From Bacteroidota bacterium (GTDB taxonomy: Bacteria; Bacteroidota; Bacteroidia; Flavobacteriales; Weeksellaceae): a stretch of DNA of 64,000 bases. The notes below the pieces were generated by a model that searched no databases, was not told the DNA's origin, and saw only the letters and a list, made by a program, of their open reading frames with translations. Below, one piece after another: positions 43,753-51,971 of this stretch. The DNA lies in NCBI GenBank assembly GCA_023461035.1, contig JAEWOD010000015.1, forward strand, positions 29,665-93,664, given 5' to 3'. The number at the start of each line of letters is the position of its first letter. The first letter of the stretch is position 1. The translations under genes and the position numbers were made by a program.

Positions 43753-45408
43753 ATGACTGCAAAAATCACCTACTTTCAGGAAACACAGATTCAGGGAATT
43801 TCCTTGCCTGAAAAATTCACCTTTCCATTTTATTATGAACCGCACCCGCTGACCGAAATGGCTGCGAAAGATTTACAGGATTATCTGGAAAATGAATTTT
43901 CGGAGAATCATAATTTCGGATTGGATGAATCGCAGAATGGTTTGGTCATCGGGAAAATGTTTGGTGTTTTGGTCGTTCAGGATAAGGAAGGTAGATTGGG
44001 ATATTTATCGGCTTTTTCAGGCAAACTGGCTGGAAGCAATGACCACGAGAGATTTGTTCCGCCGGTGTTTGATATGCTTACGGAAAACAGTTTTTTTCTT
44101 CGCCAGGAAGAAATCCTAAACAAAATGAACCGGAAAATTGAAAAGCTGCAAACCGATTCGGAATTCATTCAACTTCTATCTGATTTTGAGAAATATTCGC
44201 AAGAATCTGCCGATGAAATTTCCGCTTTCAAAAATCGGATGAAAGAAAACAAAGCCGGGCGAAAGAGAATTCGCGAAGCAAATGATTCATCCGTTTCCGA
44301 AGCTGAATTAGTCAAAGAAAGCAATCTCGATCAGTTCAAATTCCGGATGCTGAAAGAAAGCTGGAAATTGGTTTTGGATGATTTCCAACAAAAAATACAT
44401 GAATTCGAAATCCAAATCGAATCACTAAAAAAAGAACGAAAAGAAAAATCATCCGCACTTCAAAACCAATTATTTGGGCAATATTCTTTTCTGAATCAAT
44501 CAGGCAAAACCAAAAGTTTAGGAGCCATTTTCGCTGAAACTGTTTTTGAAAAACCACCGGCCGGAGCGGGCGAATGTGCAACACCTAAACTTTTACAATT
44601 TGCATTTCTCCACGATTTGAAACCACTGGCTTTTGCGGAATTCTGGTGGGGAGCTTCGCCAAAATCAGAAGTCCGTAAACACAAACAGATTTATCCGGCT
44701 TGTAGCGGAAAATGCCGTCCCATCCTCAAACACATGCTCGAAGGAATGGAAGTAGACGAAAATCCGCTTTTAAAAAATCTGGCAGCTGAAAAGCAAATTG
44801 AAATTTTATATGAAGACGACTTTTTGGTTATTGTCAACAAGCCGGCTGAACTGCTTTCGGTTCCCGGAATTGAGATTCAGGATTCGGTTTACACAAGATT
44901 GCAGGAAATGCTGAATCCGGTGGAACCGCTGATTATCCATCGGCTCGATATGTCTACTTCCGGACTTTTGGTGGTGGCAAAAACAAAAAAGGCACATAAA
45001 ATTATTCAAAATCAATTTCTGAAAAGAACCGTCAAAAAACGATATTCTGCTTTGCTGAACGGCATTCTTACCCAAAAAGAAGGTGAAATCAATCTTCCTT
45101 TACGCGCCGATATTACCGATCGTCCCCGTCAAATGGTTTGTTTTGAAAACGGAAAAAAGGCGATTACAAAATGGAAAAAAATCGAAATAAAAGATGGTAA
45201 GACCAAAATTCATTTCTGGCCGTTGACCGGCAGAACACATCAGTTAAGGATGCATGCTGCACATGAATTGGGGCTGAATGCACCTATTTTGGGTGATGAT
45301 TTGTATGGGAATTCAGCTGATCGGCTCTATCTGCACGCCGCCGAACTGGAATTTATACATCCGGAAACCAAAGAAATTTTGAAATTTGAAGTAAAAGAAA
45401 GCTTCTGA
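43753..45408 (+). CDS. RluA-family pseudouridine synthase with long N-terminal region
   Basis: A 551-residue protein. Residues 350-551 are a RluA catalytic domain: HRLDMSTSGLLVVAKTKKAH with catalytic Asp399, PLRADITDRPRQM, and GRTHQLRMHAAHELG. Residues 1-170 and a coiled-coil segment (about 190-250) are unrelated to the usual S4 domain. A cysteine-bearing stretch around 275-325 (AGECATPKLLQFAF, CSGKCRPIL) is a known fused feature in relatives. The target uridine is unknown. A near-consensus TAATTTCG is upstream. Confidence 0.88.
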   Translation: MTAKITYFQETQIQGISLPEKFTFPFYYEPHPLTEMAAKDLQDYLENEFSENHNFGLDESQNGLVIGKMFGVLVVQDKEGRLGYLSAFSGKLAGSNDHERFVPPVFDMLTENSFFLRQEEILNKMNRKIEKLQTDSEFIQLLSDFEKYSQESADEISAFKNRMKENKAGRKRIREANDSSVSEAELVKESNLDQFKFRMLKESWKLVLDDFQQKIHEFEIQIESLKKERKEKSSALQNQLFGQYSFLNQSGKTKSLGAIFAETVFEKPPAGAGECATPKLLQFAFLHDLKPLAFAEFWWGASPKSEVRKHKQIYPACSGKCRPILKHMLEGMEVDENPLLKNLAAEKQIEILYEDDFLVIVNKPAELLSVPGIEIQDSVYTRLQEMLNPVEPLIIHRLDMSTSGLLVVAKTKKAHKIIQNQFLKRTVKKRYSALLNGILTQKEGEINLPLRADITDRPRQMVCFENGKKAITKWKKIEIKDGKTKIHFWPLTGRTHQLRMHAAHELGLNAPILGDDLYGNSADRLYLHAAELEFIHPETKEILKFEVKESF

Positions 45409-45469
45409 ATTGATCGGTTTTGAAAACCTGAAGGGTTTGCCTACTTTTGCCCTCATTTAAAATTTGAAA

Positions 45470-45700
45470 ATGAATCCAAATATATTTGAATGGATTGGCT
45501 ATGCTGCTTCTGTTTTTATCGTTTTATCTTTCGTGGTCAATAACCTGAAATCCATCCGCATCATCAACATGATCGGTTGTTTGTGTTTTGTGGTGTATGG
45601 AATGTATTTTGAAGCTTGGCCGGTCGTGATTCCCAATGCGATTTTGATATTTATCCAATTGTATTTCTTATTTTTCAAGGATAAAAAAGTTCAGAGTTAA
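45470..45700 (+). CDS. YgjV-like small membrane protein
   Basis: A 76-residue protein (MNPNIFEWIGYAASVFIVLSFVV ...) with two to three hydrophobic helices and the NNLKSIRIINMIGCLCFVVYGMYFEAWPVVIPNA core of the YgjV family. Function unknown. The ATG at 45470 is preferred over a TTG two codons earlier. The following 90 bases contain imperfect direct repeats of CATAACTCnAAAACAC (45760-45789) with no further gene. Confidence 0.75.
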   Translation: MNPNIFEWIGYAASVFIVLSFVVNNLKSIRIINMIGCLCFVVYGMYFEAWPVVIPNAILIFIQLYFLFFKDKKVQS

Positions 45701-45790
45701 GAGTTTGAAGTTATGAGTAAATTTCCTAACATTTAATGCTCAACTCAAAACGCATAACTCGAAAACACATAACTCAAAAACACAAAAGCA

Positions 45791-46915
45791 ATGAAACCTA
45801 AAATCATTACTTCTGTCATCAATAATTTTGACGGCGACCAGCGTGTCCAAAAGGTTTGCGGATCTTTAATGAAATTTGGGTTTGAGGTGGAAGTCGTAGC
45901 GACAAACCTACGGGGAGAACCGAAACTGGAATTCCCATACCTTGTCCACTATTTGAATTTAAACTCCCAATCAGGAATGAAAATGTATGTGGATTTCAAC
46001 CGAAAGTTGTTTCATAAATTACTGAAAATCACCAAAAAAGACGATATTTTGTTGGCCAATGATTTGGATGCGCTTTTGCCGAATTATTTAGTCAGTAAAA
46101 TCAAGGGCTGCGAATTGGTTTTTGACAGCCATGAAATTTTTTCAGAGGCTCCGACACTGTACAACCGACCTTTCCGAAAGAAAATTTGGAAAACGCTTGA
46201 AAGTTTCATTGTACCGAAAATCAAAACGTTTTATACTGTCAGCAATGGTTATGCGGACTGGTTCGAAAAGAAATATAAAATACGGCCGGAAATCATCATG
46301 AATGTCCCGGTTGTAAAATCAAATATTGTTGGTGAATTAGAAATCAAGTTGCCCGAAATTCGAGCCGATGAAAAAGTATTGATTTATCAGGGTGTCATCA
46401 ATTTCAGCCGAGGCATCGACAAAATGATTGAAGCTATGCAGTTTGTGGAAAATGCGCAGTTATGGATTGTTGGATTTGGGCCAAAAAAAGCTGAATTTGA
46501 AGCATTGACTTCTCAATTAAATTTGAATGACAAAGTAAAATTCATTGGTCAGGTTTCTCCTTTACAATTAAAACTCATCACGCCCAAAGCCGATTTGGGA
46601 CTGAGTTTGGAAGAAGATTATGGTATCAGCTATCGTTATGCTTTGCCCAATAAAGTTTTTGATTATACGCATGCAGGCATCCCGATTTTGGGAACAAATT
46701 TGCCTGAAATCAAACATACAATTGAAAATTACGGCATAGGGAAAACCGTACAAAACCATGAGCCTCAACATATTGCCAAATTAATTCAAGAAATGTTGCA
46801 AGAAGGAAAAACGCCTTATAGTGAAAACTTAAAAAAAGCAGCGGAAGTTTTTAATTGGGAGAATGAAGAAAAGAAATTGGAAAAAATTTATTCGGTTTTC
46901 AAGGTACAGATGTAA
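45791..46915 (+). CDS. Family 4-type glycosyltransferase
   Basis: A 374-residue GT-B glycosyltransferase, probably retaining, using a nucleotide sugar. The N-terminal part starts MKPKIITSVINNFDGDQRVQKVC; the acceptor region has CELVFDSHEIFSEAP; the C-terminal donor domain has VLIYQGVINFSRGIDKMIEAM, LWIVGFGPKKAEFEAL, FIGQVSP and FDYTHAGIPILGTNLPEIKHTIENYGIG. Product unknown. It overlaps the convergent GT2 gene by 28 bases at the 3' end, so both may serve a surface polysaccharide. Confidence 0.9.
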   Translation: MKPKIITSVINNFDGDQRVQKVCGSLMKFGFEVEVVATNLRGEPKLEFPYLVHYLNLNSQSGMKMYVDFNRKLFHKLLKITKKDDILLANDLDALLPNYLVSKIKGCELVFDSHEIFSEAPTLYNRPFRKKIWKTLESFIVPKIKTFYTVSNGYADWFEKKYKIRPEIIMNVPVVKSNIVGELEIKLPEIRADEKVLIYQGVINFSRGIDKMIEAMQFVENAQLWIVGFGPKKAEFEALTSQLNLNDKVKFIGQVSPLQLKLITPKADLGLSLEEDYGISYRYALPNKVFDYTHAGIPILGTNLPEIKHTIENYGIGKTVQNHEPQHIAKLIQEMLQEGKTPYSENLKKAAEVFNWENEEKKLEKIYSVFKVQM

Positions 46916-47769
46916 CCGAGTTTGTACAATTGAAATACAAATAAAGAAGGTCTTTTTGAATGAAGATTCTTCAGCATGATGGATTCAAATAAATTAAACA
47001 GCATTCCAATTGGTTTTACCAACCCGGTTTTTTTTACTTTTTTGTAGGACTGGACCAGCCGCAGATTATCGGCCATTTCGGGATGGTTGTGATAGAGCCA
47101 AAATGCGTTTCGAACAGATTTTCTATATTTTTTTACAAAGGTTTCATTATTTTCCAATCCTAAATGGTAACAAGGATTGTGAATAATTTTTACCCGGGCT
47201 TTTGATTGTTTTAATTTCAGTCCGAAATGAGTGTCAACATATCCATAGGATTCAGGCAAGCCACCGAACGGATTCTGAAGAAAAATTTCTTTTCGCACCA
47301 GAAAATTATTGCCTCTGATTTCCAGATAAGGATCTTTTTTGTCCAATTGTTCTTCAGTCTGGCTACCATGCAACCATTTAAGTTTAAACTCCGGAGCAAC
47401 CTGATTTTCATATAGGATACCTCCACTCATGATGTCAAAACTGTTTTCTTTGATTTGCTCCAGATATAATTTGATAAAATCATCATGAACCGGAATCATG
47501 TCGGCATCCAGAAATAACAACCAATCGAATTTGGCCGTTCTTGCCAAAATGTTTCGCGCTTCAGCATTTCCTACGTTTTCTGTGAGTTCAATTAACTGAA
47601 AATGTTTGAGTTGAATTTCTGAATTGGCTTTTTTTGTGATTGAATTGGTCGAACAATCATCCAAGGCCATCATTTCAAATTCGATATTGAGTGCAAGGCT
47701 TTGCCTATGAAGTTCACTTATCAAATCTGTCACATCCCAATTAAAGACGGGAACAAGAATTGAAATCAT
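46888..47769 (-). CDS. Family 2 glycosyltransferase
   Basis: A 293-residue GT-A enzyme: ISILVPVFNWDVTDLISEL at the start, nucleotide binding MALDDCSTNS, metal-binding DxD in LLFLDADMIPVHDDFI, and FGGLPESYGYVDTHFGLKLKQSKARV as the acceptor region. Product unknown. The ftsE stop lies just before its ATG at 47769 (no gap), so ftsE and this gene form an operon. Its 3' end overlaps the glycosyltransferase on the other strand by 28 bases. Confidence 0.9.
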   Translation of the reverse strand: MISILVPVFNWDVTDLISELHRQSLALNIEFEMMALDDCSTNSITKKANSEIQLKHFQLIELTENVGNAEARNILARTAKFDWLLFLDADMIPVHDDFIKLYLEQIKENSFDIMSGGILYENQVAPEFKLKWLHGSQTEEQLDKKDPYLEIRGNNFLVRKEIFLQNPFGGLPESYGYVDTHFGLKLKQSKARVKIIHNPCYHLGLENNETFVKKYRKSVRNAFWLYHNHPEMADNLRLVQSYKKVKKTGLVKPIGMLFNLFESIMLKNLHSKRPSLFVFQLYKLGYICTLKTE

Positions 47770-48465
47770 TTATCCTAAAAATAAAGATTGGGACTCGGCT
47801 ACATGGACTTTTCCGTCTTCACATTTAAAGGTTTTGGCAGGAAATTTCTGGATAATATTATAGTCATGTGTCGCCATGAGAACGGCCACATTTTTTTCTT
47901 TTGAGAGGTTGAGAATTAAATTCATGATTTCAACCGAAGTTTCCGGGTCAAGATTTCCGGTCGGCTCGTCTGCCAAGATCAGTTCCGGATGGTTCAAAAG
48001 GGCACGGGCGATGGAAATCCTTTGCTGTTCCCCTCCTGAAAGACGGAACGGCATCATTTTCTTTTTTGAAATCATCCCTACACTTTCCAGTACTTCGTCT
48101 ATACGGTCGTTGATAAGGGTTTTATCTTTCCAGCCTGTTGCTTTTAAAACGAATGAAAGATTTTTTTCCACATTTCTGTCGAGTAAAAGTTGGAAATCCT
48201 GAAATACAATCCCGAGATGACGACGAAGATTAGGTATTTTTCCGGTGCTCATCCCGTTTAGTTCAATCCCGCCTACTTTTCCATAACCTTCGTTCAACGG
48301 CAAATCGCCATATAAAACTTTCAATAAACTGGATTTTCCGCTTCCGGTCTTCCCAATCAGGTAAGCAAATTCTCCTTCATTTAACTCAAAATCAACATTA
48401 CTTAAAACCAAATAATTTCTTTGGTACACAAATGCTCTTTCTAACTGGATAACCTTATTTGACAT
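47770..48465 (-). CDS. ftsE: Cell-division ABC transporter ATP-binding protein FtsE
   Basis: A 231-residue ABC ATPase: Walker A GKTGSGKSS (about 38-46), Q-loop FQDFQLLL, signature LSGGEQQRISIARAL, Walker B LILADEPTGNLDPETS and switch ATHDYNII. With FtsX it controls peptidoglycan hydrolases during division. No ftsX is adjacent; the neighbour downstream is a GT2 gene. Assignment to FtsE rather than a generic LolD-type ATPase is based on length and the LTRPNLR-like region IPNLRRHLGIVFQD. Own promoter at 48493-48486. Confidence 0.88.
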   Translation of the reverse strand: MSNKVIQLERAFVYQRNYLVLSNVDFELNEGEFAYLIGKTGSGKSSLLKVLYGDLPLNEGYGKVGGIELNGMSTGKIPNLRRHLGIVFQDFQLLLDRNVEKNLSFVLKATGWKDKTLINDRIDEVLESVGMISKKKMMPFRLSGGEQQRISIARALLNHPELILADEPTGNLDPETSVEIMNLILNLSKEKNVAVLMATHDYNIIQKFPAKTFKCEDGKVHVAESQSLFLG

Positions 48466-48485
48466 GTTTTCTTTTTTTTGAAAAA

Positions 48486-48493
48486 CAAATATA
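48486..48493 (-). promoter_or_regulatory. Putative -7 promoter element of ftsE
   Basis: Minus-strand TATATTTG matches TAnnTTTG, 21 bases before the ATG at 48465. It overlaps the tail of the rpmH terminator. Confidence 0.6.
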
Positions 48494-48498
48494 AAAAA

Positions 48499-48523
48499 AA
48501 GCCCGAAAGAAACTTCCGGGCTT
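48499..48523 (-). terminator. Terminator of rpmH
   Basis: AAGCCCG (48499-48505) pairs with CGGGCTT (48517-48523), extended by AAG/CTT inside; the A run at 48493-48500 is a minus-strand T tract. Confidence 0.8.
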
Positions 48524-48548
48524 GGTCTTTTTAATATAATATTAGCGA

Positions 48549-48704
48549 TTATCGTTTAGCTCTGACTTCGCTAACCGTCAATTGCTTTCTGCCCCTTTTT
48601 CTACGGGCTGCCAAGACTTTACGTCCGTTTTTGGTAGCCATTCTTTCACGGAATCCGTGTTTATTTCTTTTTCTTCTGTTGCTGGGTTGAAATGTTCTTT
48701 TCAT
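48549..48704 (-). CDS. rpmH: 50S ribosomal protein L34
   Basis: A 51-residue, highly basic protein read on the minus strand ([20 protein letters not shown]...), the usual L34 sequence motif and length, ending VSEVRAKR. It is too short for a standard length cut-off but unmistakable. It has its own promoter (TATATTTG at 48748-48741) and a terminator. rnpA is not adjacent, unlike in many bacteria; the next gene, ftsE, is independent. Confidence 0.97.
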   Translation of the reverse strand: MKRTFQPSNRRKRNKHGFRERMATKNGRKVLAARRKRGRKQLTVSEVRAKR

Positions 48705-48740
48705 CTTCGTAAACTTTTATACGTTTTCTCAAACGGAGTG

Positions 48741-48748
48741 CAAATATA
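48741..48748 (-). promoter_or_regulatory. Putative -7 promoter element of rpmH
   Basis: Minus-strand TATATTTG is an exact match, 37 bases before the ATG at 48704. Confidence 0.6.
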
Positions 48749-48808
48749 CTCCTATTTTTTGAATACAAAAATCATTTTAAAAAATTTTTCGTCAATTTTA
48801 AATTTCCC

Positions 48809-48816
48809 TACATTTG
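48809..48816 (+). promoter_or_regulatory. Putative -7 promoter element of the 2OG oxygenase gene
   Basis: TACATTTG matches TAnnTTTG, 17 bases before the ATG at 48834. Confidence 0.6.
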
Positions 48817-48833
48817 AACTTATAATTTGAATT

Positions 48834-49664
48834 ATGCATCCTGACAGAAAACTATTAGCGCAGCAAATAACCAAAAAAATTTCCAATCAAAAGGAGAATT
48901 TAATTCAACAATTCAAAAGTAATCAATCTATTCCATATTTCTTTATAGATGACTTACTGGATGAGTCTCTGGTAATGGAAATTTACAATGCTTTTCCCCA
49001 AAGCAAAGATATGATGCCTAAAAGGTCTATCCGGGAAAATAAATTGGTTTCAGCCCAGATGAATAATCACCATCCTTTGCTGGAAGAGATTATTTATGCT
49101 TTTCAAGAGCCGGAAGTCGTGAAAATAATAGAGGAGATTACTCAATTTGATGAGTTATTGCCAGACACTCAGCTCTATGCCGGAGGAATCAGTATGATGG
49201 AAAAAGGTAATTTTCTTAAGCCTCATTTGGACAACTCACATGATATGGAAAGAAATAATTATCGGGTTATGAATTTGCTGTATTATGTTTCTCCAGACTG
49301 GAAGCTGGAAAATGGCGGAAACCTTGAGTTATGGCCTAATGGAATTGATAATCAGCAGGATACAATAGTCAGCAAATTTAATCGTCTTGCTGTAATGGTC
49401 ACGCATGACAAATCCCTTCATTCCGTGAGTGAAGTTGTGGTCGATAGGAATCGTTGTTGTGTATCAAATTACTACTTCAGAGAGAAGCCGGTGACAACCC
49501 ACCCCTATTTTCATGTCACATCTTTTTATGATACAAAAGACCACATGGTTAACCGGACGGTTTTGACATTTGACAGAAAACTCAGAAATTTCATCAGAAA
49601 GATTTTCCCCAAAGGCGTGGTTAAAAATCCGCACTATTATGATAAGGAGAAAAAAGAGGTTTAA
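48834..49664 (+). CDS. 2-oxoglutarate/Fe(II)-dependent oxygenase
   Basis: A 276-residue protein with a double-stranded beta-helix fold. The iron ligands appear as His131 and Asp133 in LKPHLDNSH, with His196 in SLHSVSEV; Arg207 in DRNRCCVSNYYF would bind 2-oxoglutarate. The family hydroxylates proteins, metabolites or cell-surface sugars; related 2OG enzymes occur in glycan clusters, and the nearby glycosyltransferases make that possible. It has its own promoter and a weak hairpin behind it. Confidence 0.85.
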   Translation: MHPDRKLLAQQITKKISNQKENLIQQFKSNQSIPYFFIDDLLDESLVMEIYNAFPQSKDMMPKRSIRENKLVSAQMNNHHPLLEEIIYAFQEPEVVKIIEEITQFDELLPDTQLYAGGISMMEKGNFLKPHLDNSHDMERNNYRVMNLLYYVSPDWKLENGGNLELWPNGIDNQQDTIVSKFNRLAVMVTHDKSLHSVSEVVVDRNRCCVSNYYFREKPVTTHPYFHVTSFYDTKDHMVNRTVLTFDRKLRNFIRKIFPKGVVKNPHYYDKEKKEV

Positions 49665-49675
49665 TTAGGGGGAAT

Positions 49676-49694
49676 AACTTAAATATTAAGTTTT
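49676..49694 (+). terminator. Weak terminator after the oxygenase gene
   Basis: AACTTAA-ATA-TTAAGTT followed by TT. The stem is AT-only and the T tract is short. Confidence 0.4.
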
Positions 49695-49765
49695 CCGAGA
49701 ATTTTCTTAATGTTACATTAAGCTTTGGTAGATGCACGCAAAGTTATTCTCTCATACCTGAATTC

Positions 49766-49789
49766 AAAATACCTATCAATAGGTATTTT
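49766..49789. repeat. 24-base palindrome, copy 1 (downstream of the orphan gene)
   Basis: AAAATACCTAT-CA-ATAGGTATTTT has perfect 11-bp arms and lies four bases beyond the stop of the minus-strand gene. A near-identical copy is at 50649-50672. With flanking A and T runs it could also work as a bidirectional terminator. Confidence 0.75.
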
Positions 49790-49793
49790 TGGG

Positions 49794-50607
49794 TCAGAGT
49801 CTTTTCTGCATCTGATGGATTTCGATATAACCTTGATCTCCATAATAAACAGCACTATAAATCCCCGCGACTGTTTTACCGGGTGTTACGGGGTCGAAAT
49901 ATTGGGGTAATTGTCCATCAAATTCAACCATCAGAAAAACAACAAAAAAATCGTCTCCACCCCATTTGATCAATTTTCCCTGATCATCACTCAACAAACT
50001 CCAGGTCATAGGCAAACCCAGAAAACTACCGGTAAAATCTGCATTGAAGGTACTTTGCCAATTGCTATCAAAGATTCCATCATAAGTACCTGCCAAATAG
50101 GAATTTAATTCTGAAATTAGCGCACTGTGCATCAGACAATTTCCGTTTTTAACTCTATCCGCATCTGTAACCAAAACCCTTGCGTTTGAATATCCTCCAA
50201 TAGTCTCATCCACATAAGTTTTAACACCTGAAGCCGGGGTTGAATTATTTTTATGCATCAAAGAAAAAGACTTTTGATTATTCATATTAATCGGATCAGG
50301 AAAACTAATTCGGTTCATTTCCTGATCAAATTTATAAATTACGTCTCCGGGGATACTTCCATCGTCTGCTTTCCACCCAAATTCCCCATTTTCCATTTTT
50401 TTAAATTCAAAAGTTTCACGTTGTGTAGATATTTCACTTTCGTATTTTTGGCAGGGTTCTATCTTTATGGTATTATCATCTAAGTATTGGATCGAATGGA
50501 ATGCTCCTCCAAATTCGATGTATGATCCTTCTACTAAATTTTGTGATTTCAATATACAAAAAACGCCAGCAATAAAAGACTACCGACAAACTTACCTTTT
50601 TTCTCAT
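49794..50607 (-). CDS. Hypothetical exported protein, apparent frameshift in the signal peptide
   Basis: The main frame is 252 codons from a TTG at 50552 (MKSQNLVEGSYIEFGGAFHS...). It has no recognised domain; it is beta-rich with motifs NARVLVTDADRVKNGNCLMHS and WGGDDFFVVFLMVEFDG. Upstream in another frame, ATG at 50607 starts MRKKVSLSVV, and one extra T in the run near 50574-50577 would account for the break: removing one T gives MRKKVSLSVVFIAGVFC-ILKSQN, a plausible signal peptide joined to the main frame. The gene may thus be disrupted, or the base may be an error. The true 5' end is uncertain. It is divergent from a PAS-LuxR gene, across a palindrome. Confidence 0.5.
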
Positions 50608-50648
50608 AAAATCTATTTTAACAAAAATACTTTCCTAAAAATATTCAG

Positions 50649-50672
50649 AAAATACCCATCAATAGGTATTTT
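50649..50672. promoter_or_regulatory. 24-base palindrome, copy 2 (between divergent genes)
   Basis: AAAATACCCAT-CA-ATAGGTATTTT differs from copy 1 at one base. It lies 42 bases before the minus-strand ATG at 50607 and 55 bases before the luxR-type ATG at 50727, just upstream of a near-consensus TATTTTG. This is the position of an operator controlling both genes. Confidence 0.6.
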
Positions 50673-50726
50673 TTGCTATTTTGCATCGCCGCTCACCCGC
50701 CCTATTAAAATTTAAATTTTTCGTGA

Positions 50727-51482
50727 ATGGAAAAAGTTGAAAAATTAGTTGAAATCTGGAAGAACATTCCTATGGTTGAAAACCAGCCAATTGATTTATC
50801 TCAAAAAGAAATTATCCAAGATTATCTGGATATCTTTCATGTCGGGGATTGTTTTTATATCATTTTCAATACACAAAAAGCGGAAATGGAATATGTGGAT
50901 CCAAAAATTGTCCCTCTTTTAGGTTATGAGCCTGAGGAATTCACTTTGCAATTGGTCATGGATAGTATCCATGAGGAGGATATCCCCTATTATTTTCATT
51001 ATGAAAAAAGTGCCATTCGGTTTTTTACCAATTTGGAACCCTCCGTCATTTTGAAATACAAATTTTCGTATGACTACCGCATCAAAACAAAAGCTGGAGA
51101 ATATAAACGATTTTTGCAACAGGTAGTTCCAGTCTATTATTTTCCCGAAGGCGGAGCCAGAACGATCGGAATTTTTACAGATATTTCGCACCTGAACGTT
51201 CAGGGAATCCCGAAACTGTCTTTTATAGGAATGAAAGGTGAACCTTCTTATTACAATATGCATTTACAGGATGAATTCAGATTGTCCAATAATAAATTCA
51301 CCAAACGTGAATCTGAAATTCTAAGCGAAGTTATCAAAGGAGTAAGCAGTAAGGAAATTTCAGAAAAATTACACATCAGCTTATTGACGGTTCAAACCCA
51401 TCGGAAAAACATCCTTAAGAAATCAGAATGCGCTAGTTTACAAGAATTAATTACCAAATCAATCAGAGAAGGATGGGTTTAG
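50727..51482 (+). CDS. PAS domain LuxR-type transcriptional regulator
   Basis: A 251-residue regulator. Residues 30-150 form a PAS-like sensor (FHVGDCFYIIFNTQKAEMEYVDPKIVPLLGYEPEEF), with a second strand set (YRIKTKAGEYKRFLQQVVPVYYF). Residues 190-250 are a LuxR/GerE helix-turn-helix (FTKRESEILSEVIKGVSSKEISEKLHISLLTVQTHRKNIL). No receiver domain is present, so it senses a small ligand or redox state rather than a kinase. It is divergent from the unknown gene at 49794-50607 and separated by a palindrome, so autoregulation and control of that gene are likely guesses. Confidence 0.88.
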   Translation: MEKVEKLVEIWKNIPMVENQPIDLSQKEIIQDYLDIFHVGDCFYIIFNTQKAEMEYVDPKIVPLLGYEPEEFTLQLVMDSIHEEDIPYYFHYEKSAIRFFTNLEPSVILKYKFSYDYRIKTKAGEYKRFLQQVVPVYYFPEGGARTIGIFTDISHLNVQGIPKLSFIGMKGEPSYYNMHLQDEFRLSNNKFTKRESEILSEVIKGVSSKEISEKLHISLLTVQTHRKNILKKSECASLQELITKSIREGWV

Positions 51483-51617
51483 TCCGCCCAATGTTTGTAA
51501 CATAATCCGTTTTTTGAAAGGTTTTTAATAGTCGTTTCCGAAATTTGGTGTTTCCAAATTCTTCACGGGTTTCCGGAAAACATATAGACTTCATCACGAT
51601 AAAAAAATTCAAAACTT

Positions 51618-51723
51618 AGAGACTGTTTAAATTTTATATTTTAGAAATGTCATGGCATATTTTTAGCGAAAACAAGGCTCCCGAAGTTTCGGGATTGCAA
51701 TCGAAAGTTTAAACATAGATTCT
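51618..51723. repeat. Diverged MITE-like repeat end (copy D) in a 490-base gap
   Basis: AGAGACTGTTTAAATTTTA at 51618-51636 equals the terminal repeat of copies A, B and E, but the interior differs and only a poor right end (TTTAAACATAGATTCT, near 51708-51723) is visible. The interval 51483-51971 contains no gene. It also holds CCGAA-GTT-TCGG and, before gyrA, GTTTCAGGT (51895-51903) complementary to ACCTGAAAC (51927-51935), plus an imperfect TACTTTAG promoter near 51874. Confidence 0.5.
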
Positions 51724-51971
51724 GAATACTTTTGTTATAAAAAATCACTGCAAACTTCCTGATTAAACCATCTAAATTTGAATTGAAGAATAATAACCTC
51801 AAAATATTAACATTCCCACAAAAAATGTTGAAAACTACCTATAAGTATCATAGTTCATCCGGCTTAAAATTCGTACTTTAGCACGTTAAATTTTGTTTCA
51901 GGTTCAACATCAAAAATTTAATTTATACCTGAAACTTTAAACTTTAAACCTTAAACATAAAGATAGTTTAA

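Noticed and set aside
45700..45790. Short CATAACTC repeats as a possible CRISPR array
   Set aside because: There are only two to three imperfect copies, with no regular spacers and no cas genes.
46888..46915. Frame error at the overlap of the two glycosyltransferase genes
   Set aside because: Both frames end cleanly with intact C-termini; a short convergent overlap is normal.
49766..49789. Palindrome 1 as only a transcription terminator
   Set aside because: The identical dyad at 50649 lies in a divergent promoter region, where a terminator makes little sense, so an operator is kept as the main idea and the terminator as an alternative.
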